Source of the DNA: Diphasiastrum complanatum
Taxonomy: Eukaryota; Streptophyta; Lycopodiopsida; Lycopodiales; Lycopodiaceae
Length of the DNA: 64,000 nucleotides
Direction of reading: 5' to 3'
Assembly (NCBI GenBank): GCA_029204225.1
Contig: CM055104.1
Location: forward strand, 25,373,285-25,437,284
Part shown: positions 39,992 to 52,840 of the stretch, piece by piece
Numbering within the stretch: position 1 is the first letter of the stretch
How the letters are laid out: each line of letters opens with the position of its first letter
The notes under the pieces: generated by a model
The model's input: the letters and a program-made list of their open reading frames with translations, nothing else
What the model was told of the DNA's origin: nothing
Database searches by the model: none
Program-made: the position numbers and the translations under genes

Positions 39992-41229
39992 CAAAGACCT
40001 TCAATCATCATTGTCATGAAATCATGACATGTTCAGAATTGCTTGCAAATTCATTGAACAACAGAGGAAAATACAAAGTGTCCACTATTCATCATTAGCT
40101 TGTGTGTCAGATTCTATGGCAGTATTGTCATAAAGAAATTCTCTGCTAGAGTATGCATCTAATAGATGTGCATTATCCTTATTTCCACTAAGTTCAATAT
40201 AAGTAGATTACAATGAATTATGGGAGCTCCTTAAAGGAACATTCCCATCAGTAAAGCCTAGATATAAGATCTTTTGACAAAAATGATCTTATTTGTCTTA
40301 AAAAATTTATGTCCTCCTAGATAAAATGATAAAGCTTTAACTGTCATTATCAGACTCTCCCCAACTGGGCTCAGCTTCGAATGAGCAATACAGATCTCAT
40401 TCTTCAAGAAATGCCTAAGATACTGGCCAAGTCCACTATCCCTCTAGAACGAGGATGCATGTTGTCTGAAACCACCTCGTCTCGCAACAAAATCATCGAT
40501 TATGAGAGCATCCTGCAATAAGAAATATGTTAGAAAAAATACATTCAGTAGTTAAGAACATTCTAATGCAAGGAAGTTTAAACACCTACACATTCTTCAT
40601 CAGCAACCAAATTAGGATGCTTCGAGTTGGTCAAGTTTGATGTATGTCGGGCAGCTTGCTTGGAGGGAAGTCACCCACATTGGAACCCCCGATCTGGCAT
40701 GGCACCAAGTTGGATCTCAATGTTGGTTTTCGGAACTTCAAGTTGGTTAAGTCTGATCGTTGTTGGCGAGTTGGCTGCTTGTATGTCAAGTGGGTTTGGA
40801 TGGCAAGAGTTGAAGGCTGGGAAGCTAAGTCGTGGTTCCCGGCTCCCTTTGGGATGCCTGCGCTACAGTCTTCTTGCCATTGCTATTTCAAAGCTTGGGT
40901 GCCAAAAATCTCTCTGATATAATACTTAATTTCAATTTTTCGTATCACATTTAATCTAATGTGAATGCCAACATAGTCACTATTAATGTGTATACCATAT
41001 TTTATGTAATTGTACATACTGTATTTCTATAACTGTAACTAGTATAACTAGAAAATTTCATTATACTAACTAGCATAGTCAAGTAAGTTTAACTTGAGGT
41101 ATTGTTGTCGGACAGATTAGCACGTGTCGGGCAGGAAGAAGAAACCAACGAGATAAGTCGATGTTGCTCGAACACAAATTTCAAAGTTTTCTATATTGCA
41201 TTTTGATTTCTTAGTTAATTTGAACTAAG
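39992..41229. other. Unassigned stretch with a GC-richer open segment
   Basis: Mostly AT-rich with no recognised domain. At 40620-40920 the composition becomes more GC-rich and two plus-strand frames of about 95 codons overlap (40627-40917, 40644-40922). Neither resembles a known family, and their overlap suggests non-coding DNA. Confidence 0.35.
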
Positions 41230-41866
41230 TTACGTAGATTTTAAATGTGTATTTTGATTGGGTCTAGTGACGGTCGAAACTAAAGAAAAAAAATAAAAAT
41301 TGACTTGCTCAAGATGATGAGATGTTTTGGAGATAGAACTTGAAAAAGGCTTCTTATGTGTCTTCGATAGTGCACATGCTTCACAAACATTTTCCTCAGC
41401 TAAGGACCTTGGAAGTCCTAAGGCAAGCTCCTCCTTGCCCATAATCTCCATTGAACTTGGATTGATGTGTCCAAGCCTTTTGTGCCAAAGATCAAAACTT
41501 GACAACTTGTCCCCAACCTAGCATCATGACATTGGTGTCAACAAAACCATCTAACTTGTAAAGTTTTCCAAGTCTAGTGCCTTTAGCGATAACTTTGTCT
41601 TTTTTCTTTATGTAACAATCATTTTAAGTGAATTCCACATGAAAGCCATTATCAACCATTTTCCCAACACTAAGTAGACTCTTAGTGATGCTAGGAATGT
41701 ACAAAACTCCATCAACATAGACCCTTTTTGAGGATCCTAGGCACAAGGGGATGGAACCTACAAACATTATCATTTGTTGTAAAAATAGACTTGATAGGCC
41801 CTTCATAAGACAAAAGAGTTGAAAAATACTCACTCTTGCTTGTCATGTGGGAACTTGCCCCACTCG
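41230..41866 (-). pseudogene. Copia fragment: protease and GAG-pre-integrase/zinc domain
   Basis: Minus strand from 41866: GASSHMTSKSEYFSTLLS, then VLYIPSITKSLLSVGKMVDN, and from 41505 FDLWHKRLGHINPSSMEIMG with VCEACALSKTHKKPF (HHCC zinc domain). It breaks off near 41300. Frames are shifted between the two parts. The right edge abuts the Copia-F2 LTR, which probably inserted here. Confidence 0.8.
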
Positions 41867-42549
41867 TGAAAGTATTGTACTTTAGGACCATAAATGGATC
41901 TACAAAAGATCCAAAAGAGTGATTGGATGCTTGCTTAACAATCTATCAAAAAACTAGGCACAAAAAAGTTGATCTAGATTGGGTATTTGACAAACAATAA
42001 GCATTAACAATCAAAAGCATTGATCAACATTGAAATACGAGCCCACATGTGTGTACTACAAGCTGTAGTATGGCCTTCAAGCTGACAAACAAGTAGGCAT
42101 TGATTTGGTTGCATAATGTACATAGTGAACTAGCTTGAGATTGCCAATGAGCTCCAAAAATATTCCGTCTTCTCACTATGGGATCTTGGAATACATAGGA
42201 AATTCGACTTCCTTTGTGAAATTAGGTGGATTTCCAGCATGTAATAAGGAAGTTAACTCATCCTTCTTGCCCTAAAATGAAACCTTAGTCTATTTCCTAG
42301 AGTCATGCTTGGTAGATAGCTAGTTGGTCAGTTTTTCACCTTAAATCTATGAATTAGGTCCTATAAACTAGGAATCACTACCAAAATGACATGACCAACC
42401 CTATGGACTTGACCTAACCTACATCAGGAGTGGATTGACACATGGCATCTTGGCCTCACATGTGTGGAATCCACTTATGTACAAAATTTACATTATACCA
42501 CATGGTTTTTGATCAAGCTAGATTTGCCAATTTTTGGCAATTCTTCACA
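41867..42549 (-). repeat. Copia-F2 copy 1 3' LTR (683 bp)
   Basis: Bounded by TGAAAGTATTGTAC on the left and GGCAATTCTTCACA on the right. Homologous along its length to 49128-49802. Contains CACATGTGTG-type boxes near 42047 and 42460. A polypurine tract (GAGGAGGAGGAG, minus) follows at 42550-42561. Confidence 0.75.
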
Positions 42550-42565
42550 CTCCTCCTCCTCAAAT

Positions 42566-44915
42566 TTAGCTTAATCTATTTACAACTCTCTTGATAGATG
42601 AATGAAAGCTTTTAGAATTGTCTAAAAAAAATCCAGCTACAGACAAGGAACTTTTGAGACTCCAATAGAGAATGATGTCCATAAAGGACCTTTCACCACC
42701 TCTCAAAGGATCCTTACAAGATGTTCCATAAATGTGTCTATATACATGTAGCACACTTCAAAAACCATACATCATGCCAAGCCATGGATTTCAAGGCATT
42801 TTGTGCACTTGAAGGTACATCAATTAAACTATTAAGTGCATACATAGTGTTGCCAAAGACAACTTGCCTTGCTTGATCCATATGATTGAGCCTTGATGGC
42901 TCCATCTTGATACTCATGGTTCTTCTTGGAGTCCTCGGGTCTTGAGATTGCTCCTTCACTTGACTTTGACTCCAAACCATCAATGAATTGAACAAGGTGT
43001 TGATCCAAAGGTGCTTCTTCAAGTTTACAAATCTTCCACTTTTGAAAGATCACATTTCCACCATTGACAACTTCTTTGATGGAAAACAAGTAGATTCTAC
43101 AATCTCTACTTGAAGAGAAAAAGACTACCATTATTCCTATCATTGAAATAGGATAATTTTTGGTCCTTACATTGGAATGATCATGCTCAAAGCATGTGGA
43201 CCCAAAAATGTCCAATACAAATGATGTTTCATCTTTTATGACACTATTCAAACTATTACAAAAATAGTTATGCAATGAAATTCCTTTATCAACAACAAAT
43301 GGAGATTTGAAAGCATCAATTTTTATTGTCTTGTCATACAAAGTACTAAACATCATAGATCTTAAAGATAAGCAACAAGTCACTCCATGTCTACTAATAC
43401 TATCCAAAAAGTATTCAAAGATAGTAGACTCTCCAATGCTCACCATTCTTGCAAGATGCACACTTGAATGGAAAATTTTCATGCAATTTGATGATTCGGC
43501 CATTGTCATTGAGGACTCCCTTGGAGCTCTCATGCTTTGAGACTGATCCTCAAGATCTTCCTTCTTTTGATGATCCTCCTCAATGCAAGCAAGATCACAC
43601 TTTGCCAAGATCTCCTCTTGAGTGATCTCCTCCTTTGCCAAGCTCATTCTTTCAAAAGCAACACTAGCTTCCAACTTAAACAATCTTCCATGTTTAAATC
43701 TCTTTGCAATGGCAAACATCATTCTTCAAGACGAAACAAGCACCATGCTTAAAGTGGACATCCAAACCACTTTCTAAGATTAGACCAACACTAAGCATAT
43801 TCTTGGTGATTTATGATACATAAAGGACATTTTCTAGATCCATGCATTTTGAGGATTATAGATACAAAGAGATGGTGCCAACACCATCTATCCTACACTC
43901 TTTATCATTTGCAGTAAAGACAAATTTTTTAGCATCATTGAATGAGTGTAAGGTTGAGAAAAAGTCTTTTTCACAAGACATGTGGGAGCTAGCCCCATTG
44001 TCGATCTATCAATTGTCTCTTGAATTGCTATTGCTTATTGATGAGGATGTAGATGCCATCAAGAATACATCTACTTCATCCTCCTTCTCCTCCTTTGCAA
44101 GGTTTCCTTGTTTGTCCTCCTCTACTTGTGCTCTTAGTCTCTTGTAGCATTCAGATGCATAATGCCCCTTCTTTCCACAAAAGAAGTATTTCTACTTTAA
44201 CTTGTCCTTTGAGCTTGATGCATCATCCTATTCTTTGGCCTCCTTTGGATGCTTCTTCTTTCCATTGATCTTCTTTTTTTTCCTTGAATGAGAAATTGGC
44301 TTTCTCATTACCATCCTGCAAAGACAAGGAACTCATCCTAGATTTTGCATGGAGCATCCTACACTCTTCAGCCATTATTACATTGTGAAGTTTTTCAATA
44401 GTTGGCAAAGTGTCTTGGATGGCAAAACTTTGGACCAAATTTGCAAAGTCATCTCCTAGACCATTAAGAACAATTTGTACAAGCTCTCTGTCATGAATCT
44501 TCTCTCCAATGGAAGCCGACTCCCTATTTAGAGACTTGATTCTGAGTACATAATCATGTGCACTCTCCTCACTTCTTTTTATGCTTTGCAAAATCTGATT
44601 TCTAAGCATGAGAACCCTCAAAGTGTTACTAGATTCATAGATTAATTTTAAAGACTCCCAAGCCTCTTTAGCACTTTTACATGATGATACTTCCCTCAAA
44701 AGATCATTGCTCACATTCTTTTTCACACAATGAAGTGCTAGCCTAGATCTCTTTTTGTATCTCACTGATTCCTGTGCACCTAGAGGTTCATCTTCATCCT
44801 CAATCAAAAACTTTGTATAGTGTTCAGTATGCACACAAAACCATACAGCGAACAAGTGTCTGGTCCAAAAGCAAAATCTGAGACTGACCCATAGATTTTG
44901 CCATTTGTGCAACAC
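42566..44915 (-). pseudogene. Copia-F2 copy 1: gag, protease and degenerate integrase of a non-autonomous copia
   Basis: Minus strand order: gag (44915-44223; KEAWESLKLIYESSNTLRVL, AEECRM), a CCHC knuckle near 44140-44200 (FCGKKGHYASEC) and protease (about 44000-43740; GASSHMS, TANDKECRIDGVGT). A 296-codon open frame (43722-42832) follows. It begins GRLFKLEASVAFE and ends in integrase-C/linker sequence (FGSTCFEHDH, then RIYLFSIKEVVNGGNVIF), but the D-D-E residues of the core are absent. The linker (KMEPSRLNHMDQ, 43022-42738) is followed by only a scrap of RT/RNase H (GGERSFMDIILYWS, 42754-42566) before the LTR. So RT is essentially deleted. The gag N-terminus is truncated at about 44915, and no 5' LTR is present. 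Confidence 0.8.
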
Positions 44916-44919
44916 AACA

Positions 44920-45600
44920 TTGCACGATACGACATTTTGCCCATTTAATCCCCAGATTGTCCAACAAAAAAGGAGTCCTTATTAGACTTCTTATCCATAT
45001 CATCAAGGGGCACCAAATGCGGCACCGAGGTACCGTGCACAGAATAATCAACAATGTATGGCCTTACTTGCACCACCGGGGCCAGCCAATCAACAAGTGG
45101 CTCACGTAAACTTGACAGCATCAGAACCAGAGATGCCAGTACCACCTCAACTTGAGCAGCAGCAATGGTGTGGCCGGATGAACCATATATGGATCCTGTC
45201 ATAAATGAATATATTGCGGCCTATGCAGCTCAAACTCAACATCAAGGCAGAAGAAATTACGGCTGCTAAGGATGTGGCGAAGGACATAGAATTGCTGAAT
45301 GTCCTTACAAGGGACAATATACATCCTTCTGTCGAGAATGCGATTATGGACACTGCTTCAAGAATTGTCCAATGAGACATGGGACTAGCGCACCATTGAA
45401 CTTCATTGCAATACAAAGAGCAACAGTTCCAGCGGGGATGCCACCAAAAAGGCAACATTCCCATGCCCCTGTGTTAGCCATTACATGAGCACAAAAGAGG
45501 AAGGAAGTGGCTCCCTCACCACCACCATCAGTCACTGAAGACCAACCCTCAACTTCAACGCCATATCCGAATGTGAGGGAAGAAAGGAGACAGTACCAGA
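44920..45600 (+). pseudogene. Retrotransposon gag C-terminus with two zinc knuckles
   Basis: A plus-strand frame rich in Pro/Gln/Ala (near 45010-45200) leads to two CCHC-like knuckles at about 45258-45380 (CGEGHRIAECP after one stop in the first knuckle, and CRECDYGHCFKNC). A Pro/Ser/Lys tail (PPPSVTEDQPSTSTP) follows. The pairing of two knuckles resembles the Gypsy-1 gag but the sequence differs. It is isolated: pol does not follow. Confidence 0.65.
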
Positions 45601-46335
45601 AGATATGACACTGGGTACAAAGAGCACAAGTAGAGGAAAAAGAGTATTTTCTTTACAAAGGGTCTTTTTCTATTTTGGAACTCCTCTAATGTCTCTTCAT
45701 AGCCCGTATAGTATATGGGCTCTGACGCTACTGGCTCCGCATCCGCTATGGCCCATTCAGCCAAAAGGCTTTTAGCTTGTGGCAAAATCCATAGTAATTC
45801 CCCAAGGGGTAAACTAACACAGCTCGCCGATAGGCTTGTGAGCCTTTCAGTGCGTGGTTCCTCGAGCTCCACATGTGGAAAGGTGGTTCAGGACGATGCA
45901 ACCGATCGTTCTGATTAGTGCACAACTTTTGTGAGAGGAAAATACAAAATAGCACAAGAATCAAAGTGATAGAGGATATCTTTTACAATAACATAACCTG
46001 GGAAAAGAGTTACAAGATTTTTGAGGCTATCTATTATTAGTTCTCAAATTTCAAAGGGAATAAATTTAGCATGAACGTAGTTGCTAGACTATGTAGGACA
46101 ACTTCCGTGAGATTTTTTAACATTGGGTGCCTAGTAATTTGACACTTTACTAATGAGATCCTTATGGAAAAAGATTAGGTACCCAACAACACTTGTTGTG
46201 TGGTGTGTATTGTCACAAAAGTCTCTATGACTTTTAAGTGGAAAAACTATGACCTAATCAAACAAGTGTCTAGATTTTTCATGGAAAACATTTGGCCCAA
46301 TGGTGTCCAACTTAAGATCCAACTATTCATGGGAT
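45601..46335. other. Unassigned; GC-richer minus-strand frame at 45555-45872, then AT-rich DNA
   Basis: The minus-strand frame (105 codons, with acidic and Leu/Ala-rich composition) has a base composition unlike its neighbours and a near-palindrome AGCCCGTATAGTATATGGGCT. I could not match it to a plastid, mitochondrial or transposon protein. From 45930 on nothing is recognised. Confidence 0.3.
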
Positions 46336-48050
46336 TATAATTTTCCAACCTTTAAAAAAACATTATTCAATAGGAGCGAGTTCAACTAGAATTCAAACGA
46401 CATGGCTCCCCTTCTACTTGAGCCATAGAGGTCTCCCATTTAAGATAAAAGTGCTAAGACATGTACCCTAGAATCCAAACTTGCAAAAATGATCATTCAA
46501 TAGTAACAAGTACTGATTATTCTTGAAGGCATAGTTCTTCCTCAAAAGTGGAGTGAAAATTGGTGAATCTTTCATTCTTTTGTGTTGTTGTGTGTGTTCC
46601 AAAAGATTTGAATGCTAATTGTAAAAAAAAAAAAATTGTTCTAGGTCCTACCATTCTTTTGCCATGTGATGGCACATGCCATCACTTTTAAGGAGAAAGT
46701 TGACAAGATAACAAGTCTGCAATTAAAAATTTTCTACTATTCAAATCCATCCTTCTTTGTACATTATGATGTGTTTGTGTAAATTTCAAGTGGAAAACTT
46801 TTTAGCGAAGAAGAATGGGAAACATTAGAAGCTTGATTTGGGTCTTCTACTACCTTTCTTATATGATAAGATACTATTGCACCCTATTTAACAATACAAT
46901 ATTCATAGTTGCTTTGAAGATGAGTCTTGATTTTGTTACATGATTGAATGCCATAAAAGGTGTAAGCATAAAATAGCTTAATTTAACAAACAATCTAATT
47001 TCATTAAGATGGTTTAAAGATGAGGTAATTCCTAGTACATTTCCTAATAGATATTTTCTACATCTATAGTTGGAATGATCGTGTCAATATGAGTTCTTTC
47101 ACTTTTAAGATGTGCAATGCTCATTTAGTAATGTTCAAGTAAGATTAAAAAAGGCCAAGGTAAATCAGAATGATTTTTTAACCATGGCAGTATATTTCAT
47201 AATTTTTTTTGACTTACATAATACACATTGAAAAATATTATGGTAGAAAAAACATAATTATTGTTTTAAAGATGTGTTTTCTTTTAAAAGTCAAGTTTGT
47301 GATGTATAGGAATTTTGGAACTAGATTGTAAAGAAAGTTATGTCAGGATCCCACCATTCATTAATCTTGTGATGAAAAATTTCTTCACTTTTTAGGACGA
47401 ATCTAACAAAAGAAGGCCACTAGATATTATAGGTATCAACTTTTTAGCATCCTCCATTATTTGTGCTTGAAAAAATCTCAAGTGATAAGATTTTTAACCA
47501 AGATGAATAACAAACATTTGAATGGTGTGGGCAGGGGTAAAATCAATTGAGTTATCTCTCTTTGATAGTGATATCTTAATTCAAACTGAGTGAACATAAT
47601 TCGAAAACAATAAAATTCCATATTCAAAAATAAATTACTATGTAATTTCCTTGTGGATTCAAAATATCTTATATTTAGATATCACGAAAGAATGATTGAC
47701 TATTTAAAAGTTTTGAAAATAGATTTACAAATAAAAGCTGAACATATGACATCTTTGTTATTAGTTATTTGCAAACCTCAAACTTCTAGCTATTTTATGA
47801 GACAATTTAGATTTTTAAAAAATCACACGTACAATTGGACAAATTGAAACCTTCAAACATAGGCTATAATTGTCGAAAGAAAGCAAAGAAAAGTATCACA
47901 ACCTGCTATTTACACATCAAAATGATTAAAAAAACTAGTAAAAAGTCCTTTCTTAATCCAATTTTTTAGTCAAAATATATGCTCTAATAGATCAATATTC
48001 CATACGTACACTTGGTATATTTGCAAGAATGAGAGAGATGATCGTTTTGG
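46336..48050 (+). repeat. Left arm of a large inverted repeat
   Basis: About 1.7 kb, matching the reverse complement of 51195-52732 with scattered substitutions and indels. Examples are the GTGATGGCACATGCCATCAC segment at 46663-46690 and the ATATGGAATATTAATCTATTAG-like inner end. No coding frame was recognised in either arm. Confidence 0.85.
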
Positions 48051-48607
<557 letters not shown>

Positions 48608-48910
48608 CTAACTATGTACATGATAGTGTGACACTTGCATATGACTTTTCTCTAGCAAAGTAGTTGTCATATTGGAAAGTGATTGATTAGAAACATTACT
48701 ACGATTGCAAATGATATTCCTAAACTCAGACGACATGTTGTTTAGCAAGAATGTCATATTTGCCTCATCACTAAGATTCAAACCAATGTCGACTAGTTGA
48801 TTAATGATTGATTTCATTAAGTTGATGTGTGTAGCTAATATTTCGATTCCACTTAAGAGCAAAAAACCATTGCAATAATAGAACCTTGCCATTCTTGGCT
48901 TGTACATCAA
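48608..48910 (-). pseudogene. Copia gag fragment
   Basis: Minus strand: HINLMKSIINQLVDIGLNLS, then DEANMTFLLNNMSSEFRNI, the typical middle of a copia gag (UBN2-like) domain. About 100 residues are open; both ends are lost and 48911-49127 adds nothing recognisable. It lies in the spacer of the inverted repeat and may belong to the neighbouring F2 copy or another copia. Confidence 0.65.
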
Positions 48911-49127
48911 ACAAGGTGCACAAATTTTTTCACACCTTAGTAGATGACTTTGACAAGTCTATTTAGTGTATATGTGAATCAGCCAAACAAAGTCCAATTT
49001 AGGTTTTTGCTCTTTCATCATTCATTTTCTAACAATGTTTCAAAGACCTTTCTCAGTAAGTAACAATCTCATCTTTACTTGTCCATTATGAGTGTTTTCG
49101 CCTTCATATTTTTCTATGTAGATTTTA

Positions 49128-49802
49128 TGATGGTATAGTACTAAGGACGATAAATGAACCTACATAAGGCTCAAAGAGTAATTGATTGATTGATACACCT
49201 ATCTATTGATCACAAAATCTTGATCTAGAAGAGCAATATTGGATCCCGCAATCAAGAGCAATCAAAAGCATTAATCAAACATCGAATTCTGACCCACACA
49301 TGTGTGGTACAGACTCCAATATAGCCTATTATCATATATTAAGTGTAATCAAGCTTAGATACCAAAGCATTTACAAAAACTCAAGACAAATGTGTAGAAA
49401 CCTCAAGATTGCCAATGTGCTCCAAAAATTCTATCTCCTCACTATGGAATGATGGATTGTATGTAAAATAAGCTCTTCCCCACCTCGGGTTAGGTGAAAA
49501 TACAACATGTATTAAGGAAGATGATTGACCATTTTTTTCCTAATTTGTCAATCTAAGCTAACCCTAGAGTTTTGCCAAATTGGTGGCTAGGTTGGTTATC
49601 CACCTCCATGATTCAAGGAATTTGGCCCTCTAATCTAGGAATTATGGCCAAACAAGTTTAACTAGCCCTATGAATGAGATCTAAACTAGTTTGACCCACC
49701 TCACACATGTCAAAAAGGATTCATATGTGTGGGACCCACCTATGTACAATTTACATGGTTTTGATCAAGCTTGATTTGTTAATTTTTTGACAATTTCTCA
49801 CA
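49128..49802 (-). repeat. Copia-F2 copy 2 LTR (675 bp)
   Basis: Homologous to 41867-42549, starting TGATGGTATAGTAC and ending ATTTCTCACA, with CACACATGTGTGG at about 49298. A polypurine tract (minus GAGGAGGAG) follows at 49803-49812. Confidence 0.75.
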
Positions 49803-50370
49803 CTCCTCCTCAAAGTTAGCTTGATCTATCTACAACTCTCTGTGCTTGATAAATGAATAGTTTAGAAGTGTCTTAAAAAATCCAACTACAAACAAGGAAC
49901 TTTTGAGAATCCAATAGAGAATGATGTCCATGAAGGATTTTCACCATCTCTTAAAGGATCTCTTACAAAATGTTCCATAAAGGTGTCTATATACATGTAG
50001 CACACTTCAAACTATACATCATGCCAAGCTATTAATTCCAAGGCATTTTGTGCACTTGATGGTATATCAATTAAGCTATTAAGTGCATAAATAATATTTT
50101 CAATGACAACTTGCCTTGTTTGATCCATATGATTGATCCTTGATGGCTCCAAATCCAATTATAGATTAGAATTGTCAAAATTTCTTACATCATTCATGAA
50201 AGAGAAGGTAATTAGCATATAATACAAGAATGAATGTTGATCCATCATTAAACATAAGGATAAAAACTGGATCACATTCTCTCAAAATGAATTTAAGAGA
50301 GTAAGAAGGATTTTGAGTTGAGTATGCTCCATGATCTTGATGAACTCTCCATGATTATGCCAATCTCTTT
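49803..50370 (-). pseudogene. Copia-F2 copy 2 pol remnant
   Basis: Homologous to 42550-42910 of copy 1 (the shared RT/linker scraps, including the RC of TCCATATGATTGATCCTTGA). It is followed by a piece resembling the RT segment KLNSFLLSQ. Full of stops. It ends near 50370. Confidence 0.6.
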
Positions 50371-51194
50371 CCTTCAAAAACCTTTGCTCACATAGCGCAA
50401 CATCAAATGGATTGATGCTAAGCTTTTGATGCATCTATCATTTATACTTCAAAAATTTCATGAGAATCTAGATCTAGAGAGTGTTGATTGCATCTCCCAT
50501 GCTATCTCAAGGGAATTTGGATCAAAAGAGTTCGTTATCTTAATGATTGGATCATTTCAGTTACTGTACGGAATTCCCTGCTTAGGCACGTGTGAAGTAT
50601 AGCCAAGTTCATTTGGAAAGTTCTCTTCCAAATTAGATCCAAATTCGGTAGTAGATAGCTTGTTTGAAAGCTAGTTTTGTCTAGTTTTTGTAGCAATTTG
50701 TTTCAATGAATTTGGTGATGCCAATCAAAAGTTATAAGTTTTTGAAGAGGATTAGGTAGGGTATCTAGACCTGTGTGGACACATTTGGTTTGATCATATC
50801 TTGCTAGTTTGACCATAAAATTCAAGAAGAGGCCTGCCAATGTCATCAATTTGAGATCTAGTCATCATTTTGAGGTCACAACCACTTTCTTTCATACAAT
50901 TGGCTTGTATTTGAGTGATTTGTGAATTCTTGGAGTGTTTCACACGTGCCAAAGAGAGTTTGACCCAAATTTTGCCTATACTCCATCAATTGATGAGAGG
51001 TTGATCTAGTTTGAGAGAGATTGGTAGAGCTAGTGAGATCCATCTCACATTTTGTTGCAAGATCTTGCATAAGGGTTGGTAGTACACCTTTCAAGGATCC
51101 TATAGTGAGAGAGAAGCAACATTTTATTGTCGCAAGATATATATAACAAATAATGTGGTTTTGCAATATCGACTACACATGCACTTGGCAGCCA
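50371..51194. other. Inverted-repeat spacer, unassigned
   Basis: No domain recognised. CACGTGTGAAG and TTTCACACGTGCC boxes near 50588 and 50939 resemble the palindromes of the copia LTRs, so this may be a decayed LTR. Confidence 0.3.
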
Positions 51195-52732
51195 AAATAA
51201 TCATCTCTCTCATTCTTGCAAATATACCAAGTATATGGAATATTAATCTATTAGAGCATATATTTTGACTAAAAAATTGGATTAAGAAAGGACTTTTTAC
51301 TAGGATTTTTAATTATTTTGATGTGTAAATAGCAAGTTGTGATACTTTTCTTTGCTTTCCTTTGACTATTATAGCCTATGTTTCAAGGTTTCAGTTTGTC
51401 CAATTGTACATGTGATTTTTTAAGAATTAAAATCATCTCATCAAATAGCTAGAAGTTGGGGTTTGCAAATAACTAATAACAAGGATGGCATATGTTCAGC
51501 TTTTATTTGTAAATCTATTTTCAAAATATCTTAAATAGTCAATCATTCTTTTTTGATATCAAAATATAAGATATTTTGAATCCACAAGGAAAATACATAC
51601 TAATTTATTCTTGAATATGGAATTATATTGTTTTAGAATTATGTTCACTCAAATTGAATGAAAATATCACCATCAAAGAGAGATAATTCAATAGATTTTA
51701 CCCCTGCCCACCCCCTTCAAATGTTTGCTATTCATCTTGGTTAAAAATCTTTCCACTTGAGATTTCTTCAAGTACAAATAATGGAGGATGCTAGAAAGTA
51801 GATACCTACAATATCTAGTGGCCTTCTTTTGTAAGATTCGTCCTAAAAAGTGAAGAAATTTTTTATCACAAGATTAAAGAATGGTGGGACCCCAAACATA
51901 ACTTTCTTTACAATCTAGCTCCAAAACATGAAGTAGAGTCATGCCTTTAATAAAATTCCTATACATCACGTAACTTGACTTTTAAAAGAAGAGACATCTT
52001 CAAAACAATATTTATGTTTTTTCTATCATAAGATTTCTGAATGTGTGTCACGTAAGTAAAAAAAAAAATTATGAAATATATTGCCATGGTTAAAAAATCA
52101 TTTTGATTTACCTTGGCCTCTTTTTATCTTACATGAACATTACTAAATGAGCATTACACATCTTAAAAGTGAAATATTGTATTGTTAAATAGGGTGCAAT
52201 AGTATTTATCATATAAGAAAGGTAGTAGAAGACCCAAACCAAGCTTCTAATGTTTCCCATTCTTCTTTGCTAAAAAGTTTTCCACTTGAATTTACACAAG
52301 CACATCATAATGTACAAAGAAGGATGGACTTGAATAGTAGAATTTTTTAATTGCACACTTGTTACCTTGTCAACTTTCTTCTTGAAAGTGATGGCATGTG
52401 CCATCACATGGCAAAAGAATGGTAGGACTTGGAACATTTTTTTTTTCATTAGCATTCAAATATTTTGGAACACACAACAACACAAAAGAATAAAAGATTC
52501 ACCAATTTTCACTCCACTTTTGAGGAAGAACTATGCCTTCAAAAAGATTTCTTACTTGTTACTATTGAATGATAATTTTTGCAAGTTTGGATTACTAGGG
52601 TACAAGTCTTAGCACTATTATCTGCAATGGGAGACCTCTATGGCTCAACAAGTAGAAGGGGAGCCATGTCTTTTGAATTCTAGTTGAACTAGCTCCTATT
52701 GCATAATATTTTTATAAAGGTTGAAAAATTAT
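51195..52732 (-). repeat. Right arm of the large inverted repeat
   Basis: About 1.5 kb, reverse complement of 46336-48050. The inner end is near GAGAGATGAT; the outer end is at GGTTGAAAAATTAT (52718-52732). Shorter than the left arm because of several small deletions. Confidence 0.85.
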
Positions 52733-52840
52733 GTTAGCCGAATTTTTGACACCAAAAATCGGGCTAATATTGGAACTTAATTTAGGACATGTTTAGTAAT
52801 TTTGAGACTTGTGCAAGTCTCAATATTAACCTATTTTTTT

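Noticed and set aside
40627-40922. Two overlapping frames of about 95 codons
   Set aside because: They share the same DNA in different frames, with no domain; probably chance in a GC-richer patch.
45555-45964. Plastid or mitochondrial gene fragment
   Set aside because: The composition suggested organelle DNA, but no organelle protein could be recognised in either frame.
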